Positions 52,282-62,157 of a DNA stretch of 64,000 bases are shown in pieces. Numbering within the stretch: the stretch's first letter is position 1; every line of letters starts with the position of its first letter. Source of the DNA: Bdellovibrionia bacterium (GTDB lineage Bacteria; Bdellovibrionota; Bdellovibrionia; Bdellovibrionales; JAGQZY01); assembly GCA_030424715.1 (NCBI GenBank), contig JAUHWH010000001.1:372001-436000 (forward strand). The letters are read 5' to 3'. The notes below the pieces were generated by a model that had not been told where the DNA came from, ran no database searches, and saw only the letters and a program-made list of their open reading frames with translations. Position numbers and translations under genes: made by a program.

Positions 52282-53226
52282 ATGAGTCACACGAGAAAAA
52301 AAATCACTGTTGTAGGCGCCGGATTTGTCGGCTCGACCTGTGCCCACTGGGCGGCCTCAAAAGAACTGGGCGATGTTGTATTGATGGATATCAATGAAGG
52401 CTCTGCTAAGGGCAAGGCACTCGACTTGTTTGAAGCCTCTCCTGTCGAGGGTTTTGATTCGAAGGTCACTGGAACTGCCGACTACAAAGACATTGCCGGC
52501 TCTGATATCGTGATTGTCACCGCTGGACTTCCCCGCAAACCCGGCATGAGCCGTGATGATCTTCTCGCAACCAACGCAAAAATCATGAAAACCGTGTGCG
52601 AAGGCATCAAGGAGTTTGCTCCTCAATCGACTGTGATCATCGTTTCGAACCCGCTGGACGCTATGGCCATGGTAGCCAAAGAAACCCTTGGCTTTCCCCG
52701 TGAGCGCGTGATTGGAATGGCCGGCATCCTTGATGGAGCTCGCTTCCGCTCCTTTATTGCCGAAGAAACAGGCATTAGCGTTAAAGACATCAACGCCTTT
52801 GTTTTGGGCGGCCACGGCGACACGATGGTCCCCATGCCCCGTCACTGCTCCATCGGCGGCGTTCCCCTAACGGAAATGCTTCCCAAAGAGAAAGTCGACG
52901 CACTGGTTGAGCGCACCCGTAAAGGTGGCGCTGAAATCGTGGGGCTTCTTAAAACCGGATCGGCTTATTATGCTCCTTCAGCCAGTGCCGTTGAGATGGC
53001 CGAGGCCATACTAAAAGACCAAAACCGAATTCTCCCTTGCGCCGCCTTTCTCGAAGGAGAGTATGGCATCAACGGTATGTTCATCGGTGTTCTCTGCCAG
53101 CTTGGCAAGAATGGTCTAGAGAAGGTCATCGAACTGAAACTCAACGACGAAGAAAAAGCTGGACTGGAAAACTCTCGCCAACACGTAGAAGAACTTTTAA
53201 CTGCACTTAAAAAATTAGACTACTAA
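52282..53226 (+). CDS. mdh: Malate dehydrogenase
   Basis: ATG 52282 follows CGGAGGAAA, a strong RBS; the longer frame from 52249 is rejected. The 314-residue NAD enzyme is of the LDH-like MDH type. It has the Rossmann motif [22 protein letters not shown] with the substrate arginines that mark malate rather than lactate, and catalytic His178 (GGHGDTMVP). It leads mdh-sucC-sucD-ndk, 9 nt before sucC. The 220-bp gap before it holds a TATAAG at 52202 with a weak -35 TTTACT. Confidence 0.96.
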   Translation: MSHTRKKITVVGAGFVGSTCAHWAASKELGDVVLMDINEGSAKGKALDLFEASPVEGFDSKVTGTADYKDIAGSDIVIVTAGLPRKPGMSRDDLLATNAKIMKTVCEGIKEFAPQSTVIIVSNPLDAMAMVAKETLGFPRERVIGMAGILDGARFRSFIAEETGISVKDINAFVLGGHGDTMVPMPRHCSIGGVPLTEMLPKEKVDALVERTRKGGAEIVGLLKTGSAYYAPSASAVEMAEAILKDQNRILPCAAFLEGEYGINGMFIGVLCQLGKNGLEKVIELKLNDEEKAGLENSRQHVEELLTALKKLDY

Positions 53227-53235
53227 GGAAGCCCA

Positions 53236-54402
53236 ATGAACATACATGAGTATCAAGCCAAAGAAATATTTCGAAAGTATCGCCTAAAGGTTCTTAATGG
53301 CGCCGTTGTCACAAACGGCGACGACGCCAAATCTGCTGCCAAAGATCTCGGTGGTGACATTTGGGTTGTTAAAGCCCAAATCCATGCCGGGGGCCGGGGC
53401 AAAGGTGGTGGCGTTAAACTTGCCAAAACCATCGACGAAGTGAAAACCCTGACGGACGAGATGATGGGCATGACTCTGGTCACCCACCAAACTGGCCCCG
53501 AAGGCAAAGAGGTACAAAAGGTCTACATCGAGCAGGGCTGTAATATTGAAAAAGAATACTACTGCGCTGTTTTTCTAGACAGAGACTCCTCCAAGGTTTC
53601 GATCATGGCCTCAAGTGAAGGCGGGATGAATATCGAAGAGGTTGCCGAAAAAACTCCCGAGCTCATCCACACCATCAATGTCGACCCTGCCTTTGGCTTG
53701 CAAGACTTTGAAGCGCGCAACCTCGCCTTTAAAATTGGTTTTACCGGCAAACAAGCCATTAAAGCCGCGGCCTATTTCAAGGGTCTCTACACCATCTATA
53801 TGGAAGAAGACTGTGCCATGGTTGAAATCAACCCCTTGGTGACCACCAAAGAAGGCGACGTTATGGCCCTCGATGCTAAGATGAACTTTGATTCAAACGC
53901 TCTCTATCGGCACAAAGACATTGCTGAACTTCGCGATCTCAGCGAAGAAGACCCAGCAGAAGTAGAAGCCTCAAAATATGATCTCGCCTTTATTAAACTT
54001 GATGGCAACATCGGTTGCCTGGTCAACGGTGCGGGCCTTGCCATGGCCACCATGGATATTATTAAACTCCATGGCTCAGCTCCGGCGAACTTTTTGGATG
54101 TTGGCGGTGGCGCCACAAAAGAAAACGTCATCGCGGCTTTCAAGATCATATTAAAAGACCCCAACGTTAAGGGTATTCTCGTCAACATTTTTGGTGGAAT
54201 CATGAAATGTGATGTGATCGCCGAGGGTGTTATTGCGGCCGTTAAAGAGGTCGGGCTGAGCGTACCCCTTGTGGTCCGCTTGCAGGGAACCAATGTTGAA
54301 CTTGGCAAAAAAATTCTTTCTGAAAGTGACCTCAACGTCACCCCGGCAGATTCATTAACAGACGCGGCCGAAAAAATCGTCAACGCCGTGAAGGGAGCTT
54401 AA
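53236..54402 (+). CDS. sucC: Succinate-CoA ligase beta subunit
   Basis: The 388-residue ATP-grasp subunit converts succinyl-CoA to succinate in the TCA cycle, with nucleotide triphosphate formation. It shows [45 protein letters not shown] and the C-terminal [20 protein letters not shown]. It precedes sucD by 2 nt. Confidence 0.97.
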   Translation: MNIHEYQAKEIFRKYRLKVLNGAVVTNGDDAKSAAKDLGGDIWVVKAQIHAGGRGKGGGVKLAKTIDEVKTLTDEMMGMTLVTHQTGPEGKEVQKVYIEQGCNIEKEYYCAVFLDRDSSKVSIMASSEGGMNIEEVAEKTPELIHTINVDPAFGLQDFEARNLAFKIGFTGKQAIKAAAYFKGLYTIYMEEDCAMVEINPLVTTKEGDVMALDAKMNFDSNALYRHKDIAELRDLSEEDPAEVEASKYDLAFIKLDGNIGCLVNGAGLAMATMDIIKLHGSAPANFLDVGGGATKENVIAAFKIILKDPNVKGILVNIFGGIMKCDVIAEGVIAAVKEVGLSVPLVVRLQGTNVELGKKILSESDLNVTPADSLTDAAEKIVNAVKGA

Positions 54403-54404
54403 TC

Positions 54405-55271
54405 ATGGCTATTATGATTGATAAAAACACCAAAGTCATTTGCCAAGGTATCACCGGCGCTCAAGGCACTTTCCACACTGAACAGGCTATGAAGTATGGC
54501 ACGCAAATGGTTGGTGGTGTCACACCGGGGAAAGGTGGGAGCACCCATCTTGACCTTCCGGTTTTTAACTCCACTCACGAAGCCGTTGAAAAAACAGGAG
54601 CCACGGCGACGGTAATCTATGTACCACCCGCCTTTGCCGCTGACGCGATCATGGAAGCCGTTGATGCTGAAATTGAATTGGCTATCTGTATTACCGAAGG
54701 TATTCCAATTAACGATATGGTTAAGGTCAAAGCCTATATGCAGGGCAAGAAAACCCGCTTGGTCGGCCCCAACTGTCCTGGAGTGATTACCCCGGGACAA
54801 TGCAAGATCGGTATCATGCCGGGCCACATTCATAAAGAAGGTCGCATTGGTGTGCTCAGCCGCTCTGGAACTTTGACCTATGAAGCCGTCCACCAGTTAA
54901 CCGCTGTTGGCCTGGGTCAAAGCACTTGCGTCGGTATTGGTGGCGATCCTGTCAACGGCACCAACTTTATTGACGTGCTCGAGCTTTTCAACGCCGACAA
55001 AGACACCGATGCTGTCATTATGATTGGTGAGATCGGTGGTTCAGCAGAAGAAGAAGCCGCAGAATATATCAAACGTGAATTTAAAAAACCGGTCACATGC
55101 TTTATTGCCGGCGCAACAGCGCCCAAAGGAAAGCGCATGGGCCATGCCGGAGCTATCGTTAGTGGTGGCAAAGGCACCGCTGAAGGAAAGTTTGAAGCCT
55201 TGCAAAGTGCAGGTTGCGCGATTTCCAAAAGCCCCGCAGATCTTGGAACAACTCTTAAAGCTAGTTTATAA
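54405..55271 (+). CDS. sucD: Succinate-CoA ligase alpha subunit
   Basis: The 288-residue CoA-binding subunit has [20 protein letters not shown] near the N-terminus, the CoA motif, and active-site phosphohistidine His247 in [14 protein letters not shown] (His246 in E. coli). It pairs with SucC. The RBS is GGGAGC; ndk follows after 12 nt. Confidence 0.97.
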   Translation: MAIMIDKNTKVICQGITGAQGTFHTEQAMKYGTQMVGGVTPGKGGSTHLDLPVFNSTHEAVEKTGATATVIYVPPAFAADAIMEAVDAEIELAICITEGIPINDMVKVKAYMQGKKTRLVGPNCPGVITPGQCKIGIMPGHIHKEGRIGVLSRSGTLTYEAVHQLTAVGLGQSTCVGIGGDPVNGTNFIDVLELFNADKDTDAVIMIGEIGGSAEEEAAEYIKREFKKPVTCFIAGATAPKGKRMGHAGAIVSGGKGTAEGKFEALQSAGCAISKSPADLGTTLKASL

Positions 55272-55283
55272 GGAGAATACACA

Positions 55284-55709
55284 ATGGCTACAGAACAAAC
55301 TTTTTCAATTATTAAACCCAATGCTATGAAAAAAAATGCAATTGGATCGATCATCGCAAAATTCGAAGAAAACGGTTTAAAGATCGCGGGTGCTAAGTTG
55401 ACCCAGCTTTCGCAAGCCCAGGCCGAAGAATTTTATGCCGAACATAAAGAGCGTCCGTTTTTCGGTGAACTGGTCACTTTTATGACGTCTGCCCCAGTGA
55501 TGTTGATGTGCTTGTCCGGAGAAAACGCCATCATGCGCAACCGCGAGATTATGGGTGCAACAAACCCCGCAGAAGCCGCCGATGGAACCATCCGCAAGCT
55601 CTACGGCGACAGTATGGGCGAGAATGCCGTACATGGGAGCGATAGCCCCGAAAGTGCAAAAAGAGAGCTTGGGCTCTTTTTTACCGACAGCGAAATTTGT
55701 AACGCCTAA
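55284..55709 (+). CDS. ndk: Nucleoside diphosphate kinase
   Basis: The 141-residue enzyme balances NTP pools. It has [18 protein letters not shown] at the N-terminus and catalytic His117 in [12 protein letters not shown], the same number as in E. coli. Placement after sucCD links it to NTP made by succinate-CoA ligase. Its TAA overlaps the ATG of the next gene by one base. Confidence 0.98.
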   Translation: MATEQTFSIIKPNAMKKNAIGSIIAKFEENGLKIAGAKLTQLSQAQAEEFYAEHKERPFFGELVTFMTSAPVMLMCLSGENAIMRNREIMGATNPAEAADGTIRKLYGDSMGENAVHGSDSPESAKRELGLFFTDSEICNA

Positions 55710-56836
55710 TGAGGGGCGAACAACATCGCGTTGTTGTTAAATCCCTAGCCAACTCCGGAGACGGGGTTGGCAGAATCAATCAAAAAGTGGTCTTCATCCC
55801 CTTCGCCGCAGCAGGGGACGAAGTTCTTGTGGAGATCACTGTTAGTAAAAAATCTTTCTTAAAAGCAAAAATTCTTGAGGTTATAACACCGTCATCAGCG
55901 CGAGTCCCGCCCCGATGCCCTGTTTTTGGCAAATGTGGTGGCTGTGACTGGCAACATATTTCCTACCAACAACAATTGCATTGGAAAAAACAAAACCTGG
56001 TCGACGTAATGACTCGTATCGGTGGCTTTACCGACTGTGATTTGATCTCGGACCCTCAGCCTTCTTCGAACACCTTTCTTTATCGCAACCGCATACAGCT
56101 GCGTTTTGACGAAAAAGGCCCACATTACTTTGCGAAAGGCACTAAGAAGCTTGTGCCTATCGACCACTGCCCCATTGCAAGCCAGCCCATCAATGACTGG
56201 CTGAAATCAGAAAAAAGCAACTTTAAAGGGCGAGGTAAGTGGGAGCTTGCAGAAAATTCGGATGGCACCGTTAGCACATTTAAAGTCGATGAGGTGGGGC
56301 AATCTGAACTGGGGTTTCGCCAAGTCAACAACTCTCAAAACCAGTTTATCTCTCAAAAGATAGCCCAATTTGTAAAAGCTCAAAATATCGTGCGCTTAAC
56401 AGACTTATATTGTGGCCAAGGAAACTGGTCCATCGCGGTCGCAAAAGAGAGGCCAGAGGTGCATTGTCTTGGCATTGATAACAATCCTCAAAACATAAAA
56501 GAGGCCCTCAGCCAGGCGCAACCCAATACAGAGTTTCTATTGGGAGACGTATTTGAGTTACGGGAACAGTGGCAAAACCAGGGCGAACTGATCATTATCG
56601 ACCCTCCCCGAGCCGGCTGTTCCCCCGAAGTCATTCAACTCTTATCCAATGAGCCATCAACCTGGTTGGTTTACATCAGCTGCCACCCAGCCACAATGGC
56701 CAGGGATTTGACCCAGCTACTCAGCTTCGGCTGGAGTGTGGAGTCCATGATTCCCGTTGATATGTTTCCCCAAACCCCACACCTGGAAGTCCTATGCTTT
56801 CTGCGCAGCGCCAACCCCGCAAAGACTGCGAAATAG
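55709..56836 (+). CDS. RNA (uracil-5)-methyltransferase, RlmC/RlmD/TrmA-like
   Basis: The 375-residue SAM enzyme has an N-terminal TRAM-like domain (about 5-60) and a [4Fe-4S] motif: Cys70, Cys76 and Cys79 (CPVFGKCGGC) with Cys154 (DHCPI). A methyltransferase core follows with LTDLYCGQGNWSIAVA, IDPPRAGCSPEVI and the catalytic Cys in YISCHPATMARDL. The Fe-S cluster points to the RlmD/RumA type acting on 23S rRNA rather than TrmA, but the exact site cannot be decided by eye. It is in the mdh-sucCD-ndk run. Confidence 0.9.
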   Translation: MRGEQHRVVVKSLANSGDGVGRINQKVVFIPFAAAGDEVLVEITVSKKSFLKAKILEVITPSSARVPPRCPVFGKCGGCDWQHISYQQQLHWKKQNLVDVMTRIGGFTDCDLISDPQPSSNTFLYRNRIQLRFDEKGPHYFAKGTKKLVPIDHCPIASQPINDWLKSEKSNFKGRGKWELAENSDGTVSTFKVDEVGQSELGFRQVNNSQNQFISQKIAQFVKAQNIVRLTDLYCGQGNWSIAVAKERPEVHCLGIDNNPQNIKEALSQAQPNTEFLLGDVFELREQWQNQGELIIIDPPRAGCSPEVIQLLSNEPSTWLVYISCHPATMARDLTQLLSFGWSVESMIPVDMFPQTPHLEVLCFLRSANPAKTAK

Positions 56837-56860
56837 TCAAAAATTTGATAACTTCTTGAA

Positions 56861-57637
56861 ATGGTTCGCTTCTTTAAAACAGCCCTATTTTCAATCTTTT
56901 GGGGTCTCCTCATCGCCGCCTGTGCCAGCAAAAATCCCGAGAACGAGAAAGCGGCCTACAACCACTTTAAACTTGGCGTCAACTTTATCGCCCAAAACAA
57001 ACGGGCCCAGGGTCTTGACCAGCTGTTGATCGCAAAGAAGCTAGATCCCAAAAATCCCCTTATTTTAAATCACCTCGGCTTGGCCTATTTTTTCATGGGT
57101 GAGCACGAACATGCCATCATCGAACTTAAAAACGCCATCTCTGAAAAAGAAGACTACTCAGAGGCTCATAACAACTTGGGTCGGGCCTATATTGAGGTCA
57201 AAAATTTTGCTGCCGCTCAAGCCCACTTGGATAAAGCCGCCGCTGACCTCACTTACTCTCACAAAGATAAAGTTTGGCTAAACTATGGACTGTCCTACTT
57301 TTTTCAAAACGATTTTAAGAAAAGTGAGAACTATTTTCTGAAAGCCATCAGTATGAATCGAAAAAACTGTCTTGCTTATAGCTATTATGGGCGCGCCCAA
57401 GTGGAACAAGAGAATTTTAAAAAAGCCGCCAAAACTCTGGACCAAGCGATTTACCATTGCCGCAAAAAAGGTTTCGATGAGCCCTACTATTATAGCGCGA
57501 TCGCGATGTTTCGCTTGGGCTATAAGTCCAACGCCATCTCCCGACTTGAAGAAGGTCGAAAAAAATTTCCAAAAGGCGAAAATCGAAAAAAAATTGATGA
57601 GATGTTAAACCTTATGAAACTGACAGAAACACGATGA
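56861..57637 (+). CDS. PilF/Tgl-like TPR lipoprotein
   Basis: The 258-residue protein has a lipoprotein signal with lipobox LIAAC (Cys21). About six TPRs follow (NHFKLGVNFIAQNKRAQGLD, NHLGLAYFFMGEHEHAIIEL, EAHNNLGRAYIEVKNFAAA, LNYGLSYFFQNDFKKSENYF). The layout equals PilF in Pseudomonas and Tgl in Myxococcus, outer-membrane lipoproteins that help assemble the type IV pilus secretin. No pilus genes are in the window. It overlaps the RodZ-like gene by 4 nt. Confidence 0.85.
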   Translation: MVRFFKTALFSIFWGLLIAACASKNPENEKAAYNHFKLGVNFIAQNKRAQGLDQLLIAKKLDPKNPLILNHLGLAYFFMGEHEHAIIELKNAISEKEDYSEAHNNLGRAYIEVKNFAAAQAHLDKAAADLTYSHKDKVWLNYGLSYFFQNDFKKSENYFLKAISMNRKNCLAYSYYGRAQVEQENFKKAAKTLDQAIYHCRKKGFDEPYYYSAIAMFRLGYKSNAISRLEEGRKKFPKGENRKKIDEMLNLMKLTETR

Positions 57638-58602
57638 TGCAAGACCTCGGAAGCTACCTCAAGAAAGAACGAGAAAAGCAAAAGCTCTCGCTAGAAGATA
57701 TGGCTTCTCGAACCAAAATTCATATTCAAAAACTACGAGCTATCGAAGCCGGTGACAGAGAAGTTTTACCCGCCGAAGTTTTCTATGTTGGCTTAGTCAA
57801 AAGCTATGCCCGCGAGTTGAAACTCGACCCCGAGAAGGTCGACGCTTTATGCAAAAAAGAGTTTCAGACGCTTCCTCTCAGTGACGACGACGGGCTCGAG
57901 CCACCCCCTCAAAAAAGTGTGAAGAAAGAGGACCCAGGCATGGACATTCAGCCGATGGGACGATTTCAAGTGCCTAAGGTTTTTGCCATGATCGCCGGCA
58001 TTGTGGTCAGCGTGATTCTGCTTTTAGTGATTATTCAAGTTCTCAACAAAATGAAATCGTACTCCAGAGAAACAGCCCTGCCACAAGAGGTTTTCCAAGA
58101 CCAAACGGGGACCACAGGACCCTCTGAGTCCGCTGAGGATACAAATTCCCAAGCCTCTCCAGAAACTGAAGATGCTGGCTCCAAAACCCCAGCTCCAAAA
58201 ACTCCGGAGCCTAAGCGGCAAAAAACCAAACCCATTGCCACGTCCCAGTCTTCCTCTGATAAAGTCGCTGTGGCTTCTCGCCCTGAAACCGAAACGAATC
58301 CATCGCAGGCGGACAGAGACGGTGATGATGTTGGCAATTCCAGCGATGACCCCGATAACAGAGCCGTTGCTGATAATAAACTCACCCTGACGGCACTTGA
58401 GCCCGTCCGAGCCGAGGTGATTTGGTCCGATGGTTACGTACAAATTATGCTGTTAAAGAGCCAAGAATCAAAGACCCTAGTTTTTACCCAGCCAATCACA
58501 ATTCGTGTGAACAATGGCGGAGCCGTGCAGGTTTCATACAATAGTGGTGAAAAAAAGGTTCCGGGCACCTTCAACCAACCCATTGAATTAAAGTATCCGT
58601 GA
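57634..58602 (+). CDS. RodZ-like helix-turn-helix membrane protein
   Basis: The 322-residue protein has an N-terminal HTH_25-type domain (about 1-75, LGSYLKKEREKQKLSLEDMA, YVGLVKSYAREL). A single membrane helix (about 112-136), a disordered Ser/Thr/Pro/Asp-rich region and a C-terminal DUF4115-type beta domain (about 248-322) follow. RodZ links MreB to the periplasm and sets rod shape. No mre genes are near. The start could be either of two adjacent ATGs. It overlaps the following gene by 4 nt (GTGA). Confidence 0.86.
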   Translation: MMQDLGSYLKKEREKQKLSLEDMASRTKIHIQKLRAIEAGDREVLPAEVFYVGLVKSYARELKLDPEKVDALCKKEFQTLPLSDDDGLEPPPQKSVKKEDPGMDIQPMGRFQVPKVFAMIAGIVVSVILLLVIIQVLNKMKSYSRETALPQEVFQDQTGTTGPSESAEDTNSQASPETEDAGSKTPAPKTPEPKRQKTKPIATSQSSSDKVAVASRPETETNPSQADRDGDDVGNSSDDPDNRAVADNKLTLTALEPVRAEVIWSDGYVQIMLLKSQESKTLVFTQPITIRVNNGGAVQVSYNSGEKKVPGTFNQPIELKYP

Positions 58603-59930
58603 ATTTTTCGATCCGACAGATTTTTTGTTTCTCTCTTTTGATCAAGTTGGCGTTGTGTCTTTATATCCCCGTCACATTGGATGAATACTACTATTTTTTA
58701 TGGGGCAAGTACCTTTCCCTTTCCTACTTTGACCACCCGCCGATGGTGGGTTGGATTATGACTTTGTCGCAACCCCTAAAACAACTTCATGAGGGCCTCA
58801 TCCGCTGGCCCTTTATCCTTATGAGCCACGGCACCCTGGGTCTTTGGATACTGATGTTAAAACAGTCACTCGATAGAAGTCGTCTAAAAACCTTTTCGTG
58901 GGTCGCGCTCCTTAACCCTCTTTGGGGCTGGGGCGTTTTTATTGCCACTCCCGATATTCCTCTGTTGTTTTTTTGGACTCTGTCTTTGTTCTTCTGCCAG
59001 AAAATTCTCAAGCGCGAGGTGACAACCGACTACGTCTTTTTGGGTGTTTCATTAGGCCTGGGCTTTTTATCGAAGTACCAAGTGGCATTGTTCCTGCCCT
59101 GCCTTCTCCTCATGTTGTGGCAGCAAAAAAAATGGCATAAATTAATTTCTCTAAATGCCCTGCTCGGTGTCGTCATCGCTGGAGCTGTTTGTGCACCCGT
59201 GTTTATTTGGAACATGAACCACGACTGGGCATCAATCCAATTTCAGTGGAATCATGGTATGAATTTTAAGTACTGGAAGTGGACCATTCCTGTTGAATAC
59301 ATCCTTGGACAGCTGTTTATTGTGTTTCCTCCATTCTTGTTCTTCTTCTTCCAAAAGAAAAAAGACTGGCGAGACCACTGGCTGCTGCCTTTTGCGACTT
59401 TTCCTTTTTTGTTTTTTCTCTACTCTTCATTTCGAGGACGAGTGGAAGGCAATTGGGTCATCATGGCGCTACCGACGCTCTACGGGTTAAGCGCCTTATA
59501 TTCGAATCAACAAGTCTGGCGGCTCGGCCAGAGAACTGTTGCCTTCTGGGCGGTCTGCTTTGTTGGGGCACTTGGTACCATTACTGTTTCTGATCAACTG
59601 CCAACCAACCGTATCAAGCTTTTTGAAGCCGAGAAGTTTGAACCCTTGATCGACAAGGTCGATAGCGACCAAACCCAATTTGCCTACAGCTATCAACTTG
59701 CGGCCTTTCTTTCTTTTAAAACCGGTCATCTGATTTGCAAGTTCCCAAAATACGGCAGACCTGATCACTTCCAATACATCGAGGATTGTCCGGATGTCAG
59801 TGAGTCTTTTCACTATCTCACCGAAAAAAATGATAACCGTCCTTTTGCAAAAGACTTTCCCGGATTTCAAGTGACTCAAGAAACCAGCCTCGGTGATGGC
59901 TTCAAGTCGGTGCGAGTGGTGAAGCAATGA
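58599..59930 (+). CDS. PMT/ArnT-like membrane glycosyltransferase
   Basis: The start is GTG 58599 (GTGA overlap). The 443-residue protein has about ten hydrophobic helices and the GT39/PMT_2 signature: Asp28-Glu29 in TLDEYYYFLWGKYL and SYFDHPPMVGW (about 42-52). Such enzymes use a polyprenyl-linked sugar to glycosylate a lipid or protein outside the inner membrane. The acceptor here is unknown. Being coupled to the pseudo-PHP gene, it may decorate a surface molecule. Confidence 0.9.
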   Translation: MNFSIRQIFCFSLLIKLALCLYIPVTLDEYYYFLWGKYLSLSYFDHPPMVGWIMTLSQPLKQLHEGLIRWPFILMSHGTLGLWILMLKQSLDRSRLKTFSWVALLNPLWGWGVFIATPDIPLLFFWTLSLFFCQKILKREVTTDYVFLGVSLGLGFLSKYQVALFLPCLLLMLWQQKKWHKLISLNALLGVVIAGAVCAPVFIWNMNHDWASIQFQWNHGMNFKYWKWTIPVEYILGQLFIVFPPFLFFFFQKKKDWRDHWLLPFATFPFLFFLYSSFRGRVEGNWVIMALPTLYGLSALYSNQQVWRLGQRTVAFWAVCFVGALGTITVSDQLPTNRIKLFEAEKFEPLIDKVDSDQTQFAYSYQLAAFLSFKTGHLICKFPKYGRPDHFQYIEDCPDVSESFHYLTEKNDNRPFAKDFPGFQVTQETSLGDGFKSVRVVKQ

Positions 59931-61141
59931 GACGGCTCTTCTTTTTTCTTAGCTTTATTGTTCTTATTTACTTTAGCTTTGGATTTTATCTGGCAACTTT
60001 CGAAATTCAACTTTACAAAGATCCGACTTCAAGCCGATCCCATGGGCAGTTTTATGATTACCGGGGGGTGAGTCACGTGGTGACTTCCCACTCAAAGGGA
60101 AGTCTCGCTCCCACGGGAATTCTTCTTGAGGCTGCCGCCGCGGACCTCGACTATTTGTTCTTCACTGACCTCAATTTGATGGAGCGCCCTTACAATCTCT
60201 CCGGCTATCAAGGCGATGTGTTTACTTTCTCCAGTCAAAAAATAAGCTTCCTTGATTCCCATGTGCTGATTTATTCCCAAAATCCGGAGTTCTACTTCGA
60301 TGGTATGGGCACCGCCCATGCTCAACTGCACCAACACTTCTCCGACCGGCCTAGCCCTGACAAACAGTTTCTCGCGGTTTTAGCCCATCCCTTTAAACGC
60401 AATCATGGTTGGAGTGGTGAGTACCCCCTAGGTCTCGATGGTATTGAAGTGATTAATATGCGCCACTTGTGGCAAGAACTTTGGTTTCAAGACCGCACCA
60501 CGTTTATCTGGTCTATTTTTACATACCCATGGAACCCTCAAATTGCTCTGCTTAGACTTATTAAAGAACCCAAAAGGGAATTGGAGCTCTGGGACTTTTT
60601 GAACACTCAAAAACCAACTCTCGGTTTTTTAGGAAACGAGACCACAGCCAAGATTTTTAATCTTTTCGGCCTCAACTTCACGTTCCCTTCTTACGAGAAA
60701 TCCTTTAACTTTGCCTCCAATCACCTTCTCTTAGCCTCTGAACTTACGGGACATGTTGATTCGGATCGGAAAAAAATATTCTCCGCCATTCGCAAGGGAA
60801 ACTTTTATTTTTCATTTGATGCCTTAGGAAGTCCCAAGGGCTTTGCCGCCTATATGGTTCAAAACAAGCAAAGCCACCTGATGGGGTCGCCCGTCTCTTT
60901 GAAGCGAGGCACCGAGCTGGTCGTCGAATTGCCGCAGGGCCTGATCGTTCCATCGATTATCGAAATTCACAAAGACGGACGCCTTTTCTTCAAATCCAAT
61001 GAGCCGAAAGTAACTCTCGCGATTAAAGAGCCCGGCAACTTCCGCGTGGTTGTTAAGATCCAACCCGACTTACCCCTACCAGACACCCAAAAATGGTTTG
61101 TCTGGATCTATAGCAATCCATTTTTTGTATCTAAAAACTAG
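59927..61141 (+). CDS. Membrane-anchored protein with degenerate PHP-like domain
   Basis: The 404-residue protein has an N-terminal membrane helix (about 4-24). A PHP-type fold follows in outline: SH50VVTSH55SKG matches the HVHTxxSDG motif, with the second His replaced by Val52 and the Asp replaced by Lys57. The TDH motif reads TD81LN. The later LAHP segment is kept (VLAHPFKRNHGW). With these ligand losses metal-dependent hydrolysis is unlikely. The C-terminal part (about 310-404) is beta-rich. It is coupled to the PMT gene by ATGA. Function is unknown; it probably faces the periplasm. Confidence 0.8.
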   Translation: MRRLFFFLSFIVLIYFSFGFYLATFEIQLYKDPTSSRSHGQFYDYRGVSHVVTSHSKGSLAPTGILLEAAAADLDYLFFTDLNLMERPYNLSGYQGDVFTFSSQKISFLDSHVLIYSQNPEFYFDGMGTAHAQLHQHFSDRPSPDKQFLAVLAHPFKRNHGWSGEYPLGLDGIEVINMRHLWQELWFQDRTTFIWSIFTYPWNPQIALLRLIKEPKRELELWDFLNTQKPTLGFLGNETTAKIFNLFGLNFTFPSYEKSFNFASNHLLLASELTGHVDSDRKKIFSAIRKGNFYFSFDALGSPKGFAAYMVQNKQSHLMGSPVSLKRGTELVVELPQGLIVPSIIEIHKDGRLFFKSNEPKVTLAIKEPGNFRVVVKIQPDLPLPDTQKWFVWIYSNPFFVSKN

Positions 61142-61752
61142 AATAGTCCTAGATCCAATTGTTTTTCTTTTTTCTCTACCACCGGAAACCGGTATTCTGG
61201 GCGTCCCGTGAGCGCTACCAAATTTTCAACCACCACAGTTTCTCCCGGGTTGAAAATTTTTTTGATAATTTCTAAAAATAAGTTCCCACAATAAGAGGCA
61301 TCTTCTTCTGCCCGGTGAAACTGTCCGGCGGGAAGGTCGAGATGCTGAATAAGGGTTCCCAATTTGTAGTTGGCTAGCCCCGGAAAGACTTTTCTCGCAA
61401 TGGGAAGTGTGTCCAGCACGAGACCACGAGGGCCCGGCAGTTCATGCTTAATGATATCAGCCTTCAAGAACTGGGTGTCAAAGGGAGCGTTGTGTGCCAC
61501 TAAGGGTAGATCTCCGCAGAATTCAGAAAACGACTCCAGGAGATCTTCAATAAAGGGTTTGCCGATCAACATATCGTCTGTGATGCCATTCACAGCTGTT
61601 GCACCCGCTGGCATAGAACGACGAGGATTTATAAGTGTGGAGTATGTCGCCTCTGGAGCAAAGTTAACGTACCGGACAGCACCGATTTCCACTATTTGGT
61701 CAACGCCTGCCACGGTGCCCGTGGTTTCTAAATCGAATCCAATAAAATCCAT
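61138..61752 (-). CDS. DEDDh 3'-5' exonuclease, DnaQ-like
   Basis: The 204-residue protein has Exo I with Asp7 and Glu9 (FDLETTG), Exo II VAHNAPFDTQFL and Exo III HRAEEDASYCG, the DEDDh set. It resembles DnaQ/PolC-type proofreading or RNase T-like enzymes; the substrate cannot be told from sequence alone. The stop codon is shared with the convergent PHP-like gene (CTAG). Confidence 0.9.
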   Translation of the reverse strand: MDFIGFDLETTGTVAGVDQIVEIGAVRYVNFAPEATYSTLINPRRSMPAGATAVNGITDDMLIGKPFIEDLLESFSEFCGDLPLVAHNAPFDTQFLKADIIKHELPGPRGLVLDTLPIARKVFPGLANYKLGTLIQHLDLPAGQFHRAEEDASYCGNLFLEIIKKIFNPGETVVVENLVALTGRPEYRFPVVEKKEKQLDLGLF

Positions 61753-61869
61753 AATCTCCCCTTACAAGAGATTTAATAAATCACCGAATGGACAGTGAGG
61801 CAAGAATCTCGCTTGCTCTTTCTGTCGTTTTTTTTTGAACTTTCTAAATTATTGAAATAATTTGGAAGA

Positions 61870-62157
61870 ATGAAAATTGTTTACGACACTGAGAACCTTG
61901 ATTTAAAGGTCGGTAAAAGCACCAATTTGCTGGATGTCTGCCTACGCAACAAAGTCCCCATTTCCCACTCTTGTGAGGGCATGGCGAGCTGTGGAACCTG
62001 TCGCATCATCGTCACCCACGGAGAAGAAAAGCTACCACCTCGCAACTCCATTGAACAGGAGATGGCTGACGATCGCAATTTTCAGTCCCATGAGCGGCTG
62101 GCTTGCCAATGCATGCCAAAGTCTGATTTGAGTTTCGTGTTACCAAAAGACAAATGA
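61870..62157 (+). CDS. [2Fe-2S] ferredoxin
   Basis: The 95-residue protein has Cys35-x5-Cys41-x2-Cys44 (CEGMASCGTC) and Cys79 (RLACQC), the isc-type adrenodoxin-like ferredoxin pattern. It transfers electrons, probably to Fe-S assembly or cytochrome-type partners. It ends directly at the convergent nadE gene. Confidence 0.93.
   Translation: MKIVYDTENLDLKVGKSTNLLDVCLRNKVPISHSCEGMASCGTCRIIVTHGEEKLPPRNSIEQEMADDRNFQSHERLACQCMPKSDLSFVLPKDK

Noticed and set aside
52125-52397. Plus-strand frame over the mdh start
   Set aside because: It runs out of frame over mdh, and the strong RBS serves ATG 52282.
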